Positions 16,857 to 26,032 of a stretch of 47,084 bases of DNA are shown here, piece by piece; within the stretch, counting starts at the first letter, position 1; each line of letters opens with the position of its first letter. Below the pieces are notes generated by a model. That model was given only the letters and a program-made list of their open reading frames with translations. It did not search any database and was not told where the DNA came from. A program made the translations under genes and the position numbers. This stretch comes from Candidatus Thermoplasmatota archaeon (GTDB taxonomy: Archaea; Thermoplasmatota; SW-10-69-26; JACQPN01; JAIVGT01), in NCBI GenBank assembly GCA_035541015.1, contig DATLFM010000008.1:1-47084 (forward strand), given 5' to 3'.

Positions 16857-16986
16857 TCGGAACTCCCTCCGCGCTTCAGGACTCCGCCGGCTCCGCGGAA
16901 CCTCGCTCCGCTCGGTTCCAAGTCGCCGTCGGAGTTTTTCGTTTCACTCAAAACTCCGCCGGCTTGGTGGAACGCTCCGCGTTCCA
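16857..16986. repeat. Cluster of inverted and direct repeats between convergent genes
   Basis: Three hairpins lie in tandem: GGAACC/GGTTCC at 16897-16919; GGAGTTTT/AAAACTCC at 16931-16957 (perfect 8-nt arms); and TGGAACGC/GCGTTCCA at 16968-16986 (perfect 8-nt arms, 3-nt loop). A direct repeat ACTCCGCCGGCT-N4-GGAAC occurs at 16881-16901 and 16953-16973. The cluster fills the space between two convergent genes, so a bidirectional termination or mRNA 3'-end structure is plausible; a small repeat-family element is the alternative. Confidence 0.6.
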
Positions 16987-17020
16987 CGGCGCCGGCAAGT
17001 TCCTCGCGCCCCCCGCGCGC

Positions 17021-18772
17021 TCAGAACATTGCCGGCTCTTCGTACTCCCCGAACACCTTCACCATGGCGGCGCGGATCTCGCCGAGCGTGGCGTAGGCGC
17101 GAACGGCTTCGAGGATGGGCGGAACGAGATTGCCCTCCTTCTCGCACGCGCGCGTGAGCCGCTCGAGGGACTCGTCCACGCGTCGCGCGTCGCGCGTGCG
17201 GCGAAGCTCCAGCAGGCGCGCCCGTTGCCGGACCTCGGATTCGTCGGAGACCTTGAGGATCGGAAGCGCGTCCTTCTCCTCGGTCTCGGTGTGCTTGTTC
17301 ACGCCCACCACGACGCGTGTCCCCGCCTCGACCTCCTTCTGGTAGCGGTAGGACGCGGCGGCGATCTCGCGCTGGAACCAGCCCTTCTCGATGGCCGGGA
17401 TGACGCCGCCCTGGGCCTCGATGCGGTCGAAGTAGTCCTCCGCCTGGCGCTCCATCTCGTCCGTGAGCCACTCGACGTAGTAGGAGCCCCCCAAGGGGTC
17501 GGCCGTGTTGGCGACGCCCGACTCGTGGGCGAGGATCTGCTGCGTGCGGAGCGCGATGCGGACGGCCTTCTCCGTGGGAAGCGCAAGCGCCTCGTCGAAG
17601 GAGTTCGTGTGGAGCGACTGCGTGCCGCCGAGCACGGCCGCGAGCGCCTGGATCGTGGTGCGCACGATGTTGATCTCGGGCTGCTGGGCCGTGCACGAGC
17701 ATCCGGCCGTCTGCGTGTGGAAGCGAAGGAGCCACGAGCGCGGGTTCTTCGCCCGGGCCTCCTCCCGCATGAACCGGGCCCAGATGCGGCGCGCGGCCCG
17801 GAACTTCGCGACTTCCTCGAAGAGGTCGTTGTGCGCGTTGAAGAAGAACGACAGGCGCGGCGCGAAGTCGTCGACGGCAAGCCCTCGTTCGATGCCCCAC
17901 TTCACGTACTCCATGCCGTTGCGCAGCGTGAACGCTAGCTCCTGCACGGCCGTGGAGCCGGCTTCCCGGATGTGGTAGCCGGAGATCGAGACCGTGTTCC
18001 ACCGCGGGACGTTGCGGCTTCCAAACTCGAAGGTGTCGATCACAAGCCGCATGGCCGGCTTGGGCGGGAAGATGAACATCTTCTGCGCGATGTACTCCTT
18101 CAGGATGTCGTTCTGGATGGTGCCGCCCACGCTTGCCATGGGGAATCCGTGGCGCTCGGCGGCGGCAAGGTACATGGCCCAGATCATCGCCGCCGGGCCG
18201 TTGATCGTCATGGACGTCGTGACCTCGTCGAGGGGAAGCCCCTCCAGGAGGTCCTCCATGTCGCGCAGGCTCGACACGGCGACGCCCGTCTTCCCCACCT
18301 CGCCGCGCGAGCGGGAATCGTCGCTGTCGTAGCCGTGGAGCGTCGGGAAGTCGAAGGCGACCGAGAGTCCGGTTTGGCCGTGCGCGAGGAGGTACTTGAA
18401 CCGCTCGTTCGTCTCCTCGACGGAGCCAAAGCCCGCGAACTGCCGCATCGTCCAGACGCGGCCCCGGTACATGTTGGGGTGGATGCCGCGCGTGAAGGGG
18501 TACTCACCCGGCCAGCCAAGCTTCCGGTCGTACGAGAAGCCACGCAGGTGCTCGGGCGTGGCCACGACCGGCGGCTCGACCTCGGAGAGCGTGCGGAAGT
18601 TGGCGGCGCGCTCGGGCGACTTCGCAAGGTGGGGCGCAAGGACGCGCTTCTCCCAGTCGGAAAGGCGTTTGCCTGCCGCAGGGGTCGCGCGGGGGGGCGA
18701 CTTCGCCGTGGCGGGCGCGCGCCGCGCGGTCTTCGTCTTGGCGTGCTTGCGGCCGCTGCGGCGGCGAGCCAT
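17021..18772 (-). CDS. mcmA1: Methylmalonyl-CoA mutase, large (catalytic) subunit
   Basis: A 583-residue cytoplasmic enzyme that, with a B12-binding small subunit, interconverts methylmalonyl-CoA and succinyl-CoA. Family motifs are clear: the TIM-barrel start [20 protein letters not shown] (about 92-111), [48 protein letters not shown], and the C-terminal PLGGSYYVE. The C-terminal cobalamin domain is absent, as in two-subunit archaeal and bacterial enzymes; the small subunit gene is not in the window. About 35 residues at the N-terminus are an unusual Arg/Lys/Ala-rich extension. The ATG at 18772 is placed by a TATA box 27 nt upstream. Confidence 0.95.
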   Translation of the reverse strand: MARRRSGRKHAKTKTARRAPATAKSPPRATPAAGKRLSDWEKRVLAPHLAKSPERAANFRTLSEVEPPVVATPEHLRGFSYDRKLGWPGEYPFTRGIHPNMYRGRVWTMRQFAGFGSVEETNERFKYLLAHGQTGLSVAFDFPTLHGYDSDDSRSRGEVGKTGVAVSSLRDMEDLLEGLPLDEVTTSMTINGPAAMIWAMYLAAAERHGFPMASVGGTIQNDILKEYIAQKMFIFPPKPAMRLVIDTFEFGSRNVPRWNTVSISGYHIREAGSTAVQELAFTLRNGMEYVKWGIERGLAVDDFAPRLSFFFNAHNDLFEEVAKFRAARRIWARFMREEARAKNPRSWLLRFHTQTAGCSCTAQQPEINIVRTTIQALAAVLGGTQSLHTNSFDEALALPTEKAVRIALRTQQILAHESGVANTADPLGGSYYVEWLTDEMERQAEDYFDRIEAQGGVIPAIEKGWFQREIAAASYRYQKEVEAGTRVVVGVNKHTETEEKDALPILKVSDESEVRQRARLLELRRTRDARRVDESLERLTRACEKEGNLVPPILEAVRAYATLGEIRAAMVKVFGEYEEPAMF

Positions 18773-18794
18773 GCGGCGCCATACCCGCCCCGCG

Positions 18795-18802
18795 ATTAAA
18801 TA
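18795..18802 (-). promoter_or_regulatory. TATA box between mcmA1 and the propeller gene
   Basis: ATTAAATA on the plus strand (TATTTAAT on the minus strand) is centred about 26.5 nt upstream of the mutase ATG at 18772. The near-symmetric box could also serve the divergent gene at 18851, giving a leader of about 26 nt. Confidence 0.6.
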
Positions 18803-18850
18803 CCTTGGCGATGCGCGGGGCCTCCGTTCAGCGTCGCGACCAAAAGCGTC

Positions 18851-20566
18851 ATGGCCCTGCTCGCGAAGGAGCCGCGCATGGCGGGTCGGCACGGCGCGTG
18901 CGCAACGGGGCGGATCGTGGCCTCGCCTTTGGCGGCCTGGACGGCGCTTGTGCTCCTGGCGCCCGTCGTGGCCTCGATGCCGCTGCCCGAGCTGCCCTCG
19001 CTTGTCCTCGATCCGACGCCGTCGCCGCGCGGTTTGGACGCTGACCAGGACGTTTCGTATTCGGTGACCTTCGATTGCCCCGCGCCGCTTCCGGTCGTGC
19101 CAAGCGGCTGCCCCATGCGCGTGCACGATCCGGCGTGGGGCTGGCTTCATGGCAACCCCGGCTTCGTGGCCGACCCGCAGGACCCCAATCGGATGGCGTT
19201 TGCGATCATCCACGGGAGCCGCGAGGACGGTCCCACGCCCATCGCCCGAGGCTCCAGCATCCCCCACTCGACCTTCACCACCTTCAACGGCGGCGCGTCG
19301 TGGCAGGACCAGTACTACGGTTCGCCGAAGGCCGACCGCGGGGACCGGCATCTTGGCGTGGACATCCACGCGACGCTCGATGGCGACCGCAACCTCGTCC
19401 TCTCGCCACTGTACGCGTACGCGGACGGCGGCGGTTGGCGCTACTACCTGCTGACGTTCCTGTTCGGCCCGGAGGAGCGGCGGCTGGACTACGGCAACCC
19501 GACGGGGCACTTCGAGCCGGAGAAGGGCGCCGTGATGGGGGCTCCAGCGCTCGTGTACGTGCCCCAGATCGCGTCCACCGTGCTGCTGTGGCACGAACGG
19601 GCGAGCCCCGAGGCGCCGCTTATGCTCAAAGGCGCCGTCTCCCGCGACGGCTCGCTTGGCGAGTGGACGGCCTTCAACGGTTCCGTCGGCCCTTGCCGCG
19701 ACGCCTCGCTTCCAGCAAGCCTCGCCGGCCTCCTCTACGTCGCTTGCGTCGGAACGGGCGAGGGCGACGCGCCCGAGGGACGCATCGACGTTCTCGGGCT
19801 CGACCCGCAGACCGGCGCGCTGCGATCGCGGACGGCCACGCCCCTCTCGGGCGGACGACCGGTCCTTGCCGCCATGGGCGAGGACCGGCTCGCCGTCGTC
19901 ACCGTGGACGTGCCCTCGCCGGGAAGCGCGCGCGTCGAGCTTGCAACGGGGCCGCCGGAAGGCCCCTGGCGGGGGCCGCACGCGATCGAGGGACTGAACG
20001 ACCCCTCGCGCAGGCTCACGGTCGCCCGCGTGCAGGCGATCCTCCACCGCGCCGAGACCGACACGATCCATTTTGTCTTCCTCGACGGCACGGACGACGC
20101 GCGCGGGGGGCCTCCCAACCCAAACGGCGCCCCGGTCACGCTCACCGCGCCCATGTGGCGCAAGGCGTTCGTCGTGGCGGAGCCGACGGGCCGCGTGCTG
20201 TTCCGGGTCGATCTTGGCGTCTCCGACAAGGGGGAGAACTCGTTCCCCACCGATTGGGGCGGCGACCAGCGGTTCTTCGGCGACACGCGGGACACGCTTG
20301 CCGACTTCGGCGGGACGGAGTACCTCGCCTTTGGCGACTACGGAGTCATCGTCATGGCGCGCGTGATCGAGCACGACCAGCGTCCGTTCGCGATCGCGCT
20401 GTCGAGCGCGCCGCCGGCCGCCGAAGCCCTGCCCGCGGCGGAAGCCGTCGTGAGCACCGTGCACGCGGGTGCCGGGGTCGTCGCCGGCACGGTGGCAAGC
20501 GTGGCCATTTGGCGGCTGGCGGCTCAGCGCCAGGCGGCGGGCGCGGGCCGGCGCCGCCGGCCCTGA
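18851..20566 (+). CDS. Secreted propeller-like protein with C-terminal anchor (paralogue A)
   Basis: A 571-residue exported protein. Signal sequence about 15-43; predicted beta-propeller body about 60-515; C-terminal hydrophobic helix about 537-560 with a basic tail, so it is likely tethered to the membrane facing outward. It shares an N-terminal block with the proteins at 22482 and 24350: FDCP, then CPMRV, a Gly-Asn-Pro, DPQDPN and DGPTP followed by SxxxHxTFT. An Asp-box-like FNGGASW is present. Function unknown; possibly a surface binding or sensing protein. The ATG at 18851 is used; ATG at 18878 is a second option. It ends 56 nt before the hydrolase gene on the same strand. Confidence 0.7.
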   Translation: MALLAKEPRMAGRHGACATGRIVASPLAAWTALVLLAPVVASMPLPELPSLVLDPTPSPRGLDADQDVSYSVTFDCPAPLPVVPSGCPMRVHDPAWGWLHGNPGFVADPQDPNRMAFAIIHGSREDGPTPIARGSSIPHSTFTTFNGGASWQDQYYGSPKADRGDRHLGVDIHATLDGDRNLVLSPLYAYADGGGWRYYLLTFLFGPEERRLDYGNPTGHFEPEKGAVMGAPALVYVPQIASTVLLWHERASPEAPLMLKGAVSRDGSLGEWTAFNGSVGPCRDASLPASLAGLLYVACVGTGEGDAPEGRIDVLGLDPQTGALRSRTATPLSGGRPVLAAMGEDRLAVVTVDVPSPGSARVELATGPPEGPWRGPHAIEGLNDPSRRLTVARVQAILHRAETDTIHFVFLDGTDDARGGPPNPNGAPVTLTAPMWRKAFVVAEPTGRVLFRVDLGVSDKGENSFPTDWGGDQRFFGDTRDTLADFGGTEYLAFGDYGVIVMARVIEHDQRPFAIALSSAPPAAEALPAAEAVVSTVHAGAGVVAGTVASVAIWRLAAQRQAAGAGRRRRP

Positions 20567-20622
20567 TCCATCCAGCGTCGTCACCATAACCTTCATGTGC
20601 TTCCGAGGGGAGCACGCCGCGC

Positions 20623-22485
20623 ATGTCGACGGGTGGGAAGGCGCCCTGGCGCGCGGTTGCGGCACTCCTGGTTCTCCTGGCCGCTCCGGTCCTTTCCGGC
20701 TGCCTTGGAACCGAGTTGAAGGACTCCCTCGAGTTTTTCGTCTACGAGCCCCTGCCGCCCAAGCCCGAGCCCATCGCCGAGAACCTCACCTCAAGCGGCC
20801 TCTCGGCCCGCCTGGAGAACGTCACGGTCGGGTGGCTCAATCTCACGATCCCGTCCTTTGACGCGACGCCGCTTGCGCTCGACCTCTGGCGTCCCGAGAT
20901 CGACCGGCCCGTGCCCACGATCCTGATCGTTTCGCCCTACTTCGAGGATTCGAAGGACCCCGAGAACAACAACACGCCCCGAGGCGGGCTCTACGCGCAG
21001 ACGCTGCGCTACTTCGCGCCGCGCGGCTACGCCGTCGCGCTCGCCGACCTTCGCGGAACGCGCCTCTCCGGCGGATGCCTCGATCTTGGCGGCCCCGGCG
21101 AGCAGGGCGACGCGGCCGCGCTCGTCGAGTATCTTGCCACGCAACCCTGGAGCAACGGCAAGGTCGGCATGATCGGCGGAAGCTACGACGGTTGGACGCA
21201 GCAGATGGCCGCCGTCTCGAAGTCGCCGTACCTCGCCGCGATCGTCCCCATCGCGCCCATCGCCGACGTGTACCACGGCGTGGGCAAGGGCGGCGCCAAG
21301 TTCGCCGGGTGGACGCCGGGCATGTCGATGGGCTACAGCTTCAACTACGGCCTTGGCATCCCCTCGCCGCTGCAGATCGTTTCGAACCCGACGAGCGTCC
21401 TTGGCGTGAATTGGGCGCAGTTCCTCACGGGCCACGAGGGCCAACACCTGCCCTCGCAGACGTGCGCCGTCGAGAACCAGGTGTGGGCCAACGACCCCTC
21501 GGGCGACTACAACGGCTGGTTCACGGTCCGCGACCTGCGCGAGCGCGCGAAGGACGCCACGGCGGCCATGTTCTACACGCACGGCTTCTACGACATCAAC
21601 GCGCGGCCCGACCACATCGACCCGTGGTACGCGGGCTACGGCGGGCCCAAGCGCGCCTTCCTCTATCAGGCGGACCACTTCATGGGGACCGATGCGCCCG
21701 GCACGGGCCGCACGGACTGGTGGGAGGAGGTCCACCGCTGGTTCGACTTCCATCTCCTTGCGATCCCCAATGGCGCCGATGCGACCTACAACCTCATCGA
21801 GGTGCAGGACAACCTCGGCCGCTGGCGGCACGAGACCGCCTGGCCGCCGGCGGACGCCACGCCCGTCGCCTTCCACCTTGGCGACCGCACGCTCTCCCGC
21901 GAGCCTGCCGCGGCCGGCACGGCGATCTTCCGCGAGGACCCCTTCGAGGACGCCGGCGAGATCGGGACGCGAAGCTCGCGCGTCATGGACGGCGCGGGGC
22001 CGGCACGGCTTGTTTTCGCCTCCGAGCCCCTTGCCGAGGCCGTGCACTACGCGGGCCGGCCCGTCGCGTCGGTGCTCGTTTCGTCGGACAAGGCCAACAC
22101 GAACGTGGTGGCGCGCCTGTACGACATCCACCCGGACGGCTCGTGGGTGCTCGTCAACAAGGGCGTGCACACGATCCGCCACCGCGACGGGCTCGACAAG
22201 CCCAGCCACGGCACGCCGGGTACCCCGTACAAGGTGCCCGTGTCCATGCAGCCCGAGGACTACGTGTTCCGGGCGGGCCACGCGATCGGCCTTGCGATCT
22301 CCGCGAGCGACGCGTCGTACGTGCTGCCCACGGGCGCGATGCCGCAGAACACGATTCACTATGGCGGCGCGGAAGGAAGCGCGCTCCTCCTTCCCGCGGT
22401 CGAGCGGACGGACTTCACGATGCGAACCTGGGGTTCCGCACAACCCACGTGGCTTGGACCTAAGCCGGGGGAGGCGTTCCCGTGA
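20623..22485 (+). CDS. S15/CocE-family lipoprotein hydrolase (X-Pro dipeptidyl-peptidase-like)
   Basis: A 620-residue lipoprotein of the alpha/beta-hydrolase S15 family. Signal with lipobox VLSGC (Cys27). The catalytic domain (about 60-380) shows the nucleophile in GGSYDGW (about 189), the acid in [11 protein letters not shown] (about 322) and the catalytic His in ADHFMGT (about 351). The C-terminal domain (about 390-610) is the jelly-roll typical of X-Pro dipeptidyl-peptidases and CocE esterases. It probably acts outside the cell on proline-containing peptides or esters; the exact substrate is not readable. The ATG at 20623 is preceded by CCATAACC about 35 nt upstream, a possible own promoter. 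Its stop overlaps the next gene by 4 nt (GTGA). Confidence 0.85.
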   Translation: MSTGGKAPWRAVAALLVLLAAPVLSGCLGTELKDSLEFFVYEPLPPKPEPIAENLTSSGLSARLENVTVGWLNLTIPSFDATPLALDLWRPEIDRPVPTILIVSPYFEDSKDPENNNTPRGGLYAQTLRYFAPRGYAVALADLRGTRLSGGCLDLGGPGEQGDAAALVEYLATQPWSNGKVGMIGGSYDGWTQQMAAVSKSPYLAAIVPIAPIADVYHGVGKGGAKFAGWTPGMSMGYSFNYGLGIPSPLQIVSNPTSVLGVNWAQFLTGHEGQHLPSQTCAVENQVWANDPSGDYNGWFTVRDLRERAKDATAAMFYTHGFYDINARPDHIDPWYAGYGGPKRAFLYQADHFMGTDAPGTGRTDWWEEVHRWFDFHLLAIPNGADATYNLIEVQDNLGRWRHETAWPPADATPVAFHLGDRTLSREPAAAGTAIFREDPFEDAGEIGTRSSRVMDGAGPARLVFASEPLAEAVHYAGRPVASVLVSSDKANTNVVARLYDIHPDGSWVLVNKGVHTIRHRDGLDKPSHGTPGTPYKVPVSMQPEDYVFRAGHAIGLAISASDASYVLPTGAMPQNTIHYGGAEGSALLLPAVERTDFTMRTWGSAQPTWLGPKPGEAFP

Positions 22486-24353
22486 AGCGTTTCCTTCCCG
22501 CCGCCTTGCTTCTTCCCCTGCTGCTGGCCGCGGCTCCCGAGGCCATGGCTCACGCCGGCCACCTTCACATCCTGGAGGAGCCCTCGAAGCTCACGCCGCT
22601 CTCCGTCCGTCACGGCGCCCTCGACGCGGCAGCCGAGCTCGCAGGAGGCGTCGTTCCGCAACGGGGCGACCCGCGGCTTGCGCCCGTCACGGCCGGTTCC
22701 TACTCGATTCAATTCCAATGCCCGCCGCCGGTCCTGGATTTCTCGGACCCGCCCTGTCCCCTGCGGATCATCGACGTGGACGATCTTCTGGGCAACCCCA
22801 CGGTCGCCGTAAGCCCGCTCAATCCCAACGACATCATCCTCTCGAGCCTCCACGGGACCCTGCAGGACGGCCCCACGGCCCGCTCCCGCGGTCGGCAGAC
22901 GCACACCACCTTCACCCACTCGGCCGTCCCCATCTCGACCTCGCTTGGAGGCGTGCTCTCGGCGGGGCAGGACTGGCAGGACCAGCCGTACTTCCCGCCC
23001 GACGAGATCGACGACGGCCGCGGCGCCGTGTACGGCGAGGACGTCCACGCCATCATGAACGAGATCGGCAACATCTACATCGCCTCGCTGTACTCGAAGA
23101 AGACGGGCGCCGATTGGCAGTACTACATCGCGAACTGGAAGTTCGATCCCGACCTTGGCATCGCACTCAACTACGCCTTCCCAAACGGCGTCTTCACCTC
23201 CACCGTGCCCGGCCGCGCCATCGACCGCGTGTGGCTTGCGGCGCTGCCCGCCTCCGCGAACGTGGCGCTGTTCTGGGAGGAGCGGGAGCCCGCGCTTGAC
23301 GTGCCGACCGAGCCGCCCGCGGACGAGCCGCCGTCGGGCAACGAGTCCTCCAACCAGAGCGCGCCCCCGCCGCGAGACCGTCGCGCCACGTTCCTCGACG
23401 AGGTTCGCGGGCCGCGCTTCCTCGTTGGCGCCATCACGCCCAACGACCTCGTCTCCGGCTGGAAGCTTCTCAACGCGAGCCTCGCGGTGGGCCCCTGCGC
23501 GAGCATGAGCAACGCCGCCTCCTACGCGGACAAGGTCTACGTGGCCTGCACGCTTGCCGGGCCCGCCCCCGGCTTCCCGCACGGCAAGGAGGGCGACGTC
23601 GTCGTGTACGAGATCGACCCCGTGCGCGGCGTCCGTCGCGCGCTCACGAAGGCGCCCGTTCCCGACGGGCAGCTCACGCTCTCCGTGAGCCAGACGGGCC
23701 GCATGGCGATCGCCTCCGTGCAGACGCGAGACGGGACCGTCGCCGCCCAGCTTGCGACGGGCCCCGTCGAAGGCAGCTTCGGTCGCGCGTACGAGTTCGC
23801 CGAGCGCATCCGAGACCCGCTTCTTCCAGCGGCCAACGCGCGCGTGAACTCCATGCTCTACCGGTCCGTGACGAACACGATCCACCTGCTCTGGATCGAG
23901 GAGTCCGGCGACGGCGAGGCCGCGCGCAAGACCGCCCACTGGCGCAAGGCGCTTGTCGTCCTGGATCCCTTGGCCACGCCGCTTGTCAACCTCGATCTCG
24001 ACGTCCGCGACCGGGGCGAGGTGTTCCGTTTCGACGACCCGCCGCGCAACACGGGCGCCTACGCGGACACGCGCGACAGCCTGATCGAGGTGGAAGGCCG
24101 CGAATTCATGGTCTTCACGGACTACTCGATCTTCGTCTTCGCCGAGATCCTCGAGCTCGACGAGCGCGAGGACGCGATCGTCTTCCACGAGACGCCGCCC
24201 GTCCCCGAGGCCGTGCCGGTGGCCGAGGTCGCCCCGGCGCTCGTGAACGTGGGTGCCGGCGTCGTGGCCGCGGCCGTCTCGGCCGAAGCCCTGCGCCGCC
24301 TGTTGGCCGCGCGCCTTGCCGCCGGCGCGGGGCCCGGGAGGCGACGGCGATGA
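22482..24353 (+). CDS. Secreted propeller-like protein with C-terminal anchor (paralogue B)
   Basis: A 623-residue exported protein. Signal peptide [10 protein letters not shown] onward, about 1-23; body about 65-575; C-terminal hydrophobic helix about 588-610, then an Arg-rich tail. It shares with paralogue A the block FQCP, PPCPLRI, LGNP, SPLNPND and DGPTA, then HTTFT. A Pro/Glu/Ser/Asn insert (about 268-305) with NESSNQS is a likely exposed and glycosylatable loop. Function unknown. The start is GTG at 22482, overlapping the hydrolase stop as GTGA; its own stop overlaps the next ATG as ATGA. This indicates tight translational coupling. Confidence 0.72.
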   Translation: MKRFLPAALLLPLLLAAAPEAMAHAGHLHILEEPSKLTPLSVRHGALDAAAELAGGVVPQRGDPRLAPVTAGSYSIQFQCPPPVLDFSDPPCPLRIIDVDDLLGNPTVAVSPLNPNDIILSSLHGTLQDGPTARSRGRQTHTTFTHSAVPISTSLGGVLSAGQDWQDQPYFPPDEIDDGRGAVYGEDVHAIMNEIGNIYIASLYSKKTGADWQYYIANWKFDPDLGIALNYAFPNGVFTSTVPGRAIDRVWLAALPASANVALFWEEREPALDVPTEPPADEPPSGNESSNQSAPPPRDRRATFLDEVRGPRFLVGAITPNDLVSGWKLLNASLAVGPCASMSNAASYADKVYVACTLAGPAPGFPHGKEGDVVVYEIDPVRGVRRALTKAPVPDGQLTLSVSQTGRMAIASVQTRDGTVAAQLATGPVEGSFGRAYEFAERIRDPLLPAANARVNSMLYRSVTNTIHLLWIEESGDGEAARKTAHWRKALVVLDPLATPLVNLDLDVRDRGEVFRFDDPPRNTGAYADTRDSLIEVEGREFMVFTDYSIFVFAEILELDEREDAIVFHETPPVPEAVPVAEVAPALVNVGAGVVAAAVSAEALRRLLAARLAAGAGPGRRRR

Positions 24354-26032
24354 AGGCGATCCTCCTTGCCGTCCTGGCGCTCGCGCCCGCGGCCGCCGCC
24401 TTGCCCGCGCCCCTGCCACTTTCCCTCGATTCGGCCCCGGAGACGGGCGCCGCGCACGGCTTCCCGCCCAGCGGGGAAGTGGACGAGACGTCCCGCGGGT
24501 ACCGTCTCGACTTCGACTGCCCAAGCTCGGGCCCGTTTGCGCCGCCCTGCCCCACGCGCGTGGCCGACGGCGCGCACGTCTTTGGGGCGCCCGCGCTTGC
24601 CGTGAACCCCTCAAACCCGCGGCACGTCGCGATCGCCGCGCTTGCCGGCACGCTTGCCGGAAGCCCCACGCCGGCCAGCCGCGCCGGCACGCCCCACGCG
24701 CTCCTCGTTTCCGAAGACGGCGGGCTCACCTTCGCTACGACGCCCATCCCCGCGCCCCAAGACGATCTTCTGGGCGAGGAGGTGGCCCTTGTCGCCGACG
24801 ACGAGGGGAACCTCGTGCTCGCCGCGCTGTGGTCCCGCCGCGGAGAGACCGGCCCCACGGTGCTTGGCGTCTGGAAGCTTGGCCCGTTCCCGGGAACCGC
24901 CGCCCTGGCAAGTCCCCCGGCGATCCTCGCCCCATGGACCGAGGGGGCCGTCCTCTCCCGCATCTCCCTGTCCCTCGACGACGGGACGGTCTTCCTCGCC
25001 TGGCAGGAGCACGGCCTTGCCCGGGACGCGCGCTCCGCCCACGGGCCCTCCGGATTCGTCGACGTCGCATGGTCGACGGCCGATCCGGCCGCCCCCTGGC
25101 AGCGGCTTTCGGACGAGCACGTCATGGGCCCCTGCGCGGCCGCGAGCAACGCGCACCCGCACCGCGGGCTCCTGTTCGTCGCCTGCACGGCGCAGCCGGG
25201 CCTCGAGGGCGAGCGGCTCGAGATCGGCGACATCGCCATCCTCGCGCTCGATCCCGCCGCCGGCAACACGAGCTACCGCGGACGACTGCCCTTCGCAGGC
25301 GACCTCTTCCTCCTCCCCGCCGACAACGACCGCCTGGGCCTCCTTGCCTTCGAGCAGCGCGCGGGCGACCGCGTCCGCGCCGTCTTCACGGTGAGCAAGG
25401 ACGGCAGCACCTGGTCGAGCGCGCGCGACTTCGGCCGCGCGCTGCGCGAGCCCACCGACCCGCCCGCGCGCGAGGCGCGCATCCTCGCCGTCACGCGGCA
25501 GGCCACGAGCGACACGTACCACGTGATCTACCAGGAGATCCCCGTCGCCAACCAGAGCGACCCCAACCAGGGGACGCCGCTTGCCGAGCTTGCGCCGCGC
25601 GTGCGCAAGCAGCTCTTCGCCTTTGCCGGGTCGGGCGAGCTTGCGTACCGCCGCGACCTAGCCGTGGACCTTCCCGAGAACCGCATGCGCCGCGACCCCG
25701 TTCACGGCGCGTTCAACGAGAGCTTCGCGCAGGACCGCGCGGACGCCATCGTCCTCTTCGGCTCGCGCGAATTCGTCGCGTACTCCGACGCGGGCTCGCT
25801 CGTCGTGGGGGAGCTTCGCGAGACCGTCTCGGTTCCCCTGGGACCCTCGCCCGTTCCGCTTACGCCCTCGAAGACCGAAACCGCCATCACGCAGCCGCCC
25901 AAGCGCGAGTTCACGCTTCCGTTCCTCCTCGTCGGCGGCGCGCTTGGCGCTGCCATCGTGGCCCGCGTGCTCGTGGGCCGCGTCAAGGTGACGACGAAGG
26001 AACTTCCAGCTCCAGGAGAGAAGAAGCCATGA
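24350..26032 (+). CDS. Secreted propeller-like protein with C-terminal anchor (paralogue C)
   Basis: A 560-residue exported protein. Signal peptide about 1-18; body about 40-500; C-terminal membrane helix about 523-545 (FLLVGGALGAAIVARVL) with a Lys-rich tail. It has the shared N-terminal block in a shorter form (FDCP, PPCPTRV, NPSNPRH, SPTPASRAGTPH) and an Asp-box-like SEDGGLTF. It is closest to paralogue B, next to which it probably arose by duplication. ATG at 24350 overlaps the upstream stop; its TGA at 26030-26032 overlaps the ATG of the LonB-like gene. Function unknown. Confidence 0.72.
   Translation: MKAILLAVLALAPAAAALPAPLPLSLDSAPETGAAHGFPPSGEVDETSRGYRLDFDCPSSGPFAPPCPTRVADGAHVFGAPALAVNPSNPRHVAIAALAGTLAGSPTPASRAGTPHALLVSEDGGLTFATTPIPAPQDDLLGEEVALVADDEGNLVLAALWSRRGETGPTVLGVWKLGPFPGTAALASPPAILAPWTEGAVLSRISLSLDDGTVFLAWQEHGLARDARSAHGPSGFVDVAWSTADPAAPWQRLSDEHVMGPCAAASNAHPHRGLLFVACTAQPGLEGERLEIGDIAILALDPAAGNTSYRGRLPFAGDLFLLPADNDRLGLLAFEQRAGDRVRAVFTVSKDGSTWSSARDFGRALREPTDPPAREARILAVTRQATSDTYHVIYQEIPVANQSDPNQGTPLAELAPRVRKQLFAFAGSGELAYRRDLAVDLPENRMRRDPVHGAFNESFAQDRADAIVLFGSREFVAYSDAGSLVVGELRETVSVPLGPSPVPLTPSKTETAITQPPKREFTLPFLLVGGALGAAIVARVLVGRVKVTTKELPAPGEKKP

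Noticed and set aside
18773-20665. Minus-strand open frame extending the mutase by about 630 residues upstream
   Set aside because: It is antisense to a well-formed secreted protein gene and is Arg/Gly/Pro-rich without family motifs. It is a by-product of high GC, and the mutase TATA box sits at 18795-18802.
24253-26028. Upstream extension of the LonB frame by about 590 codons
   Set aside because: It overlaps the propeller gene in another frame and has shadow-type composition. The LonB family N-terminus and ATGA coupling place the start at 26029.
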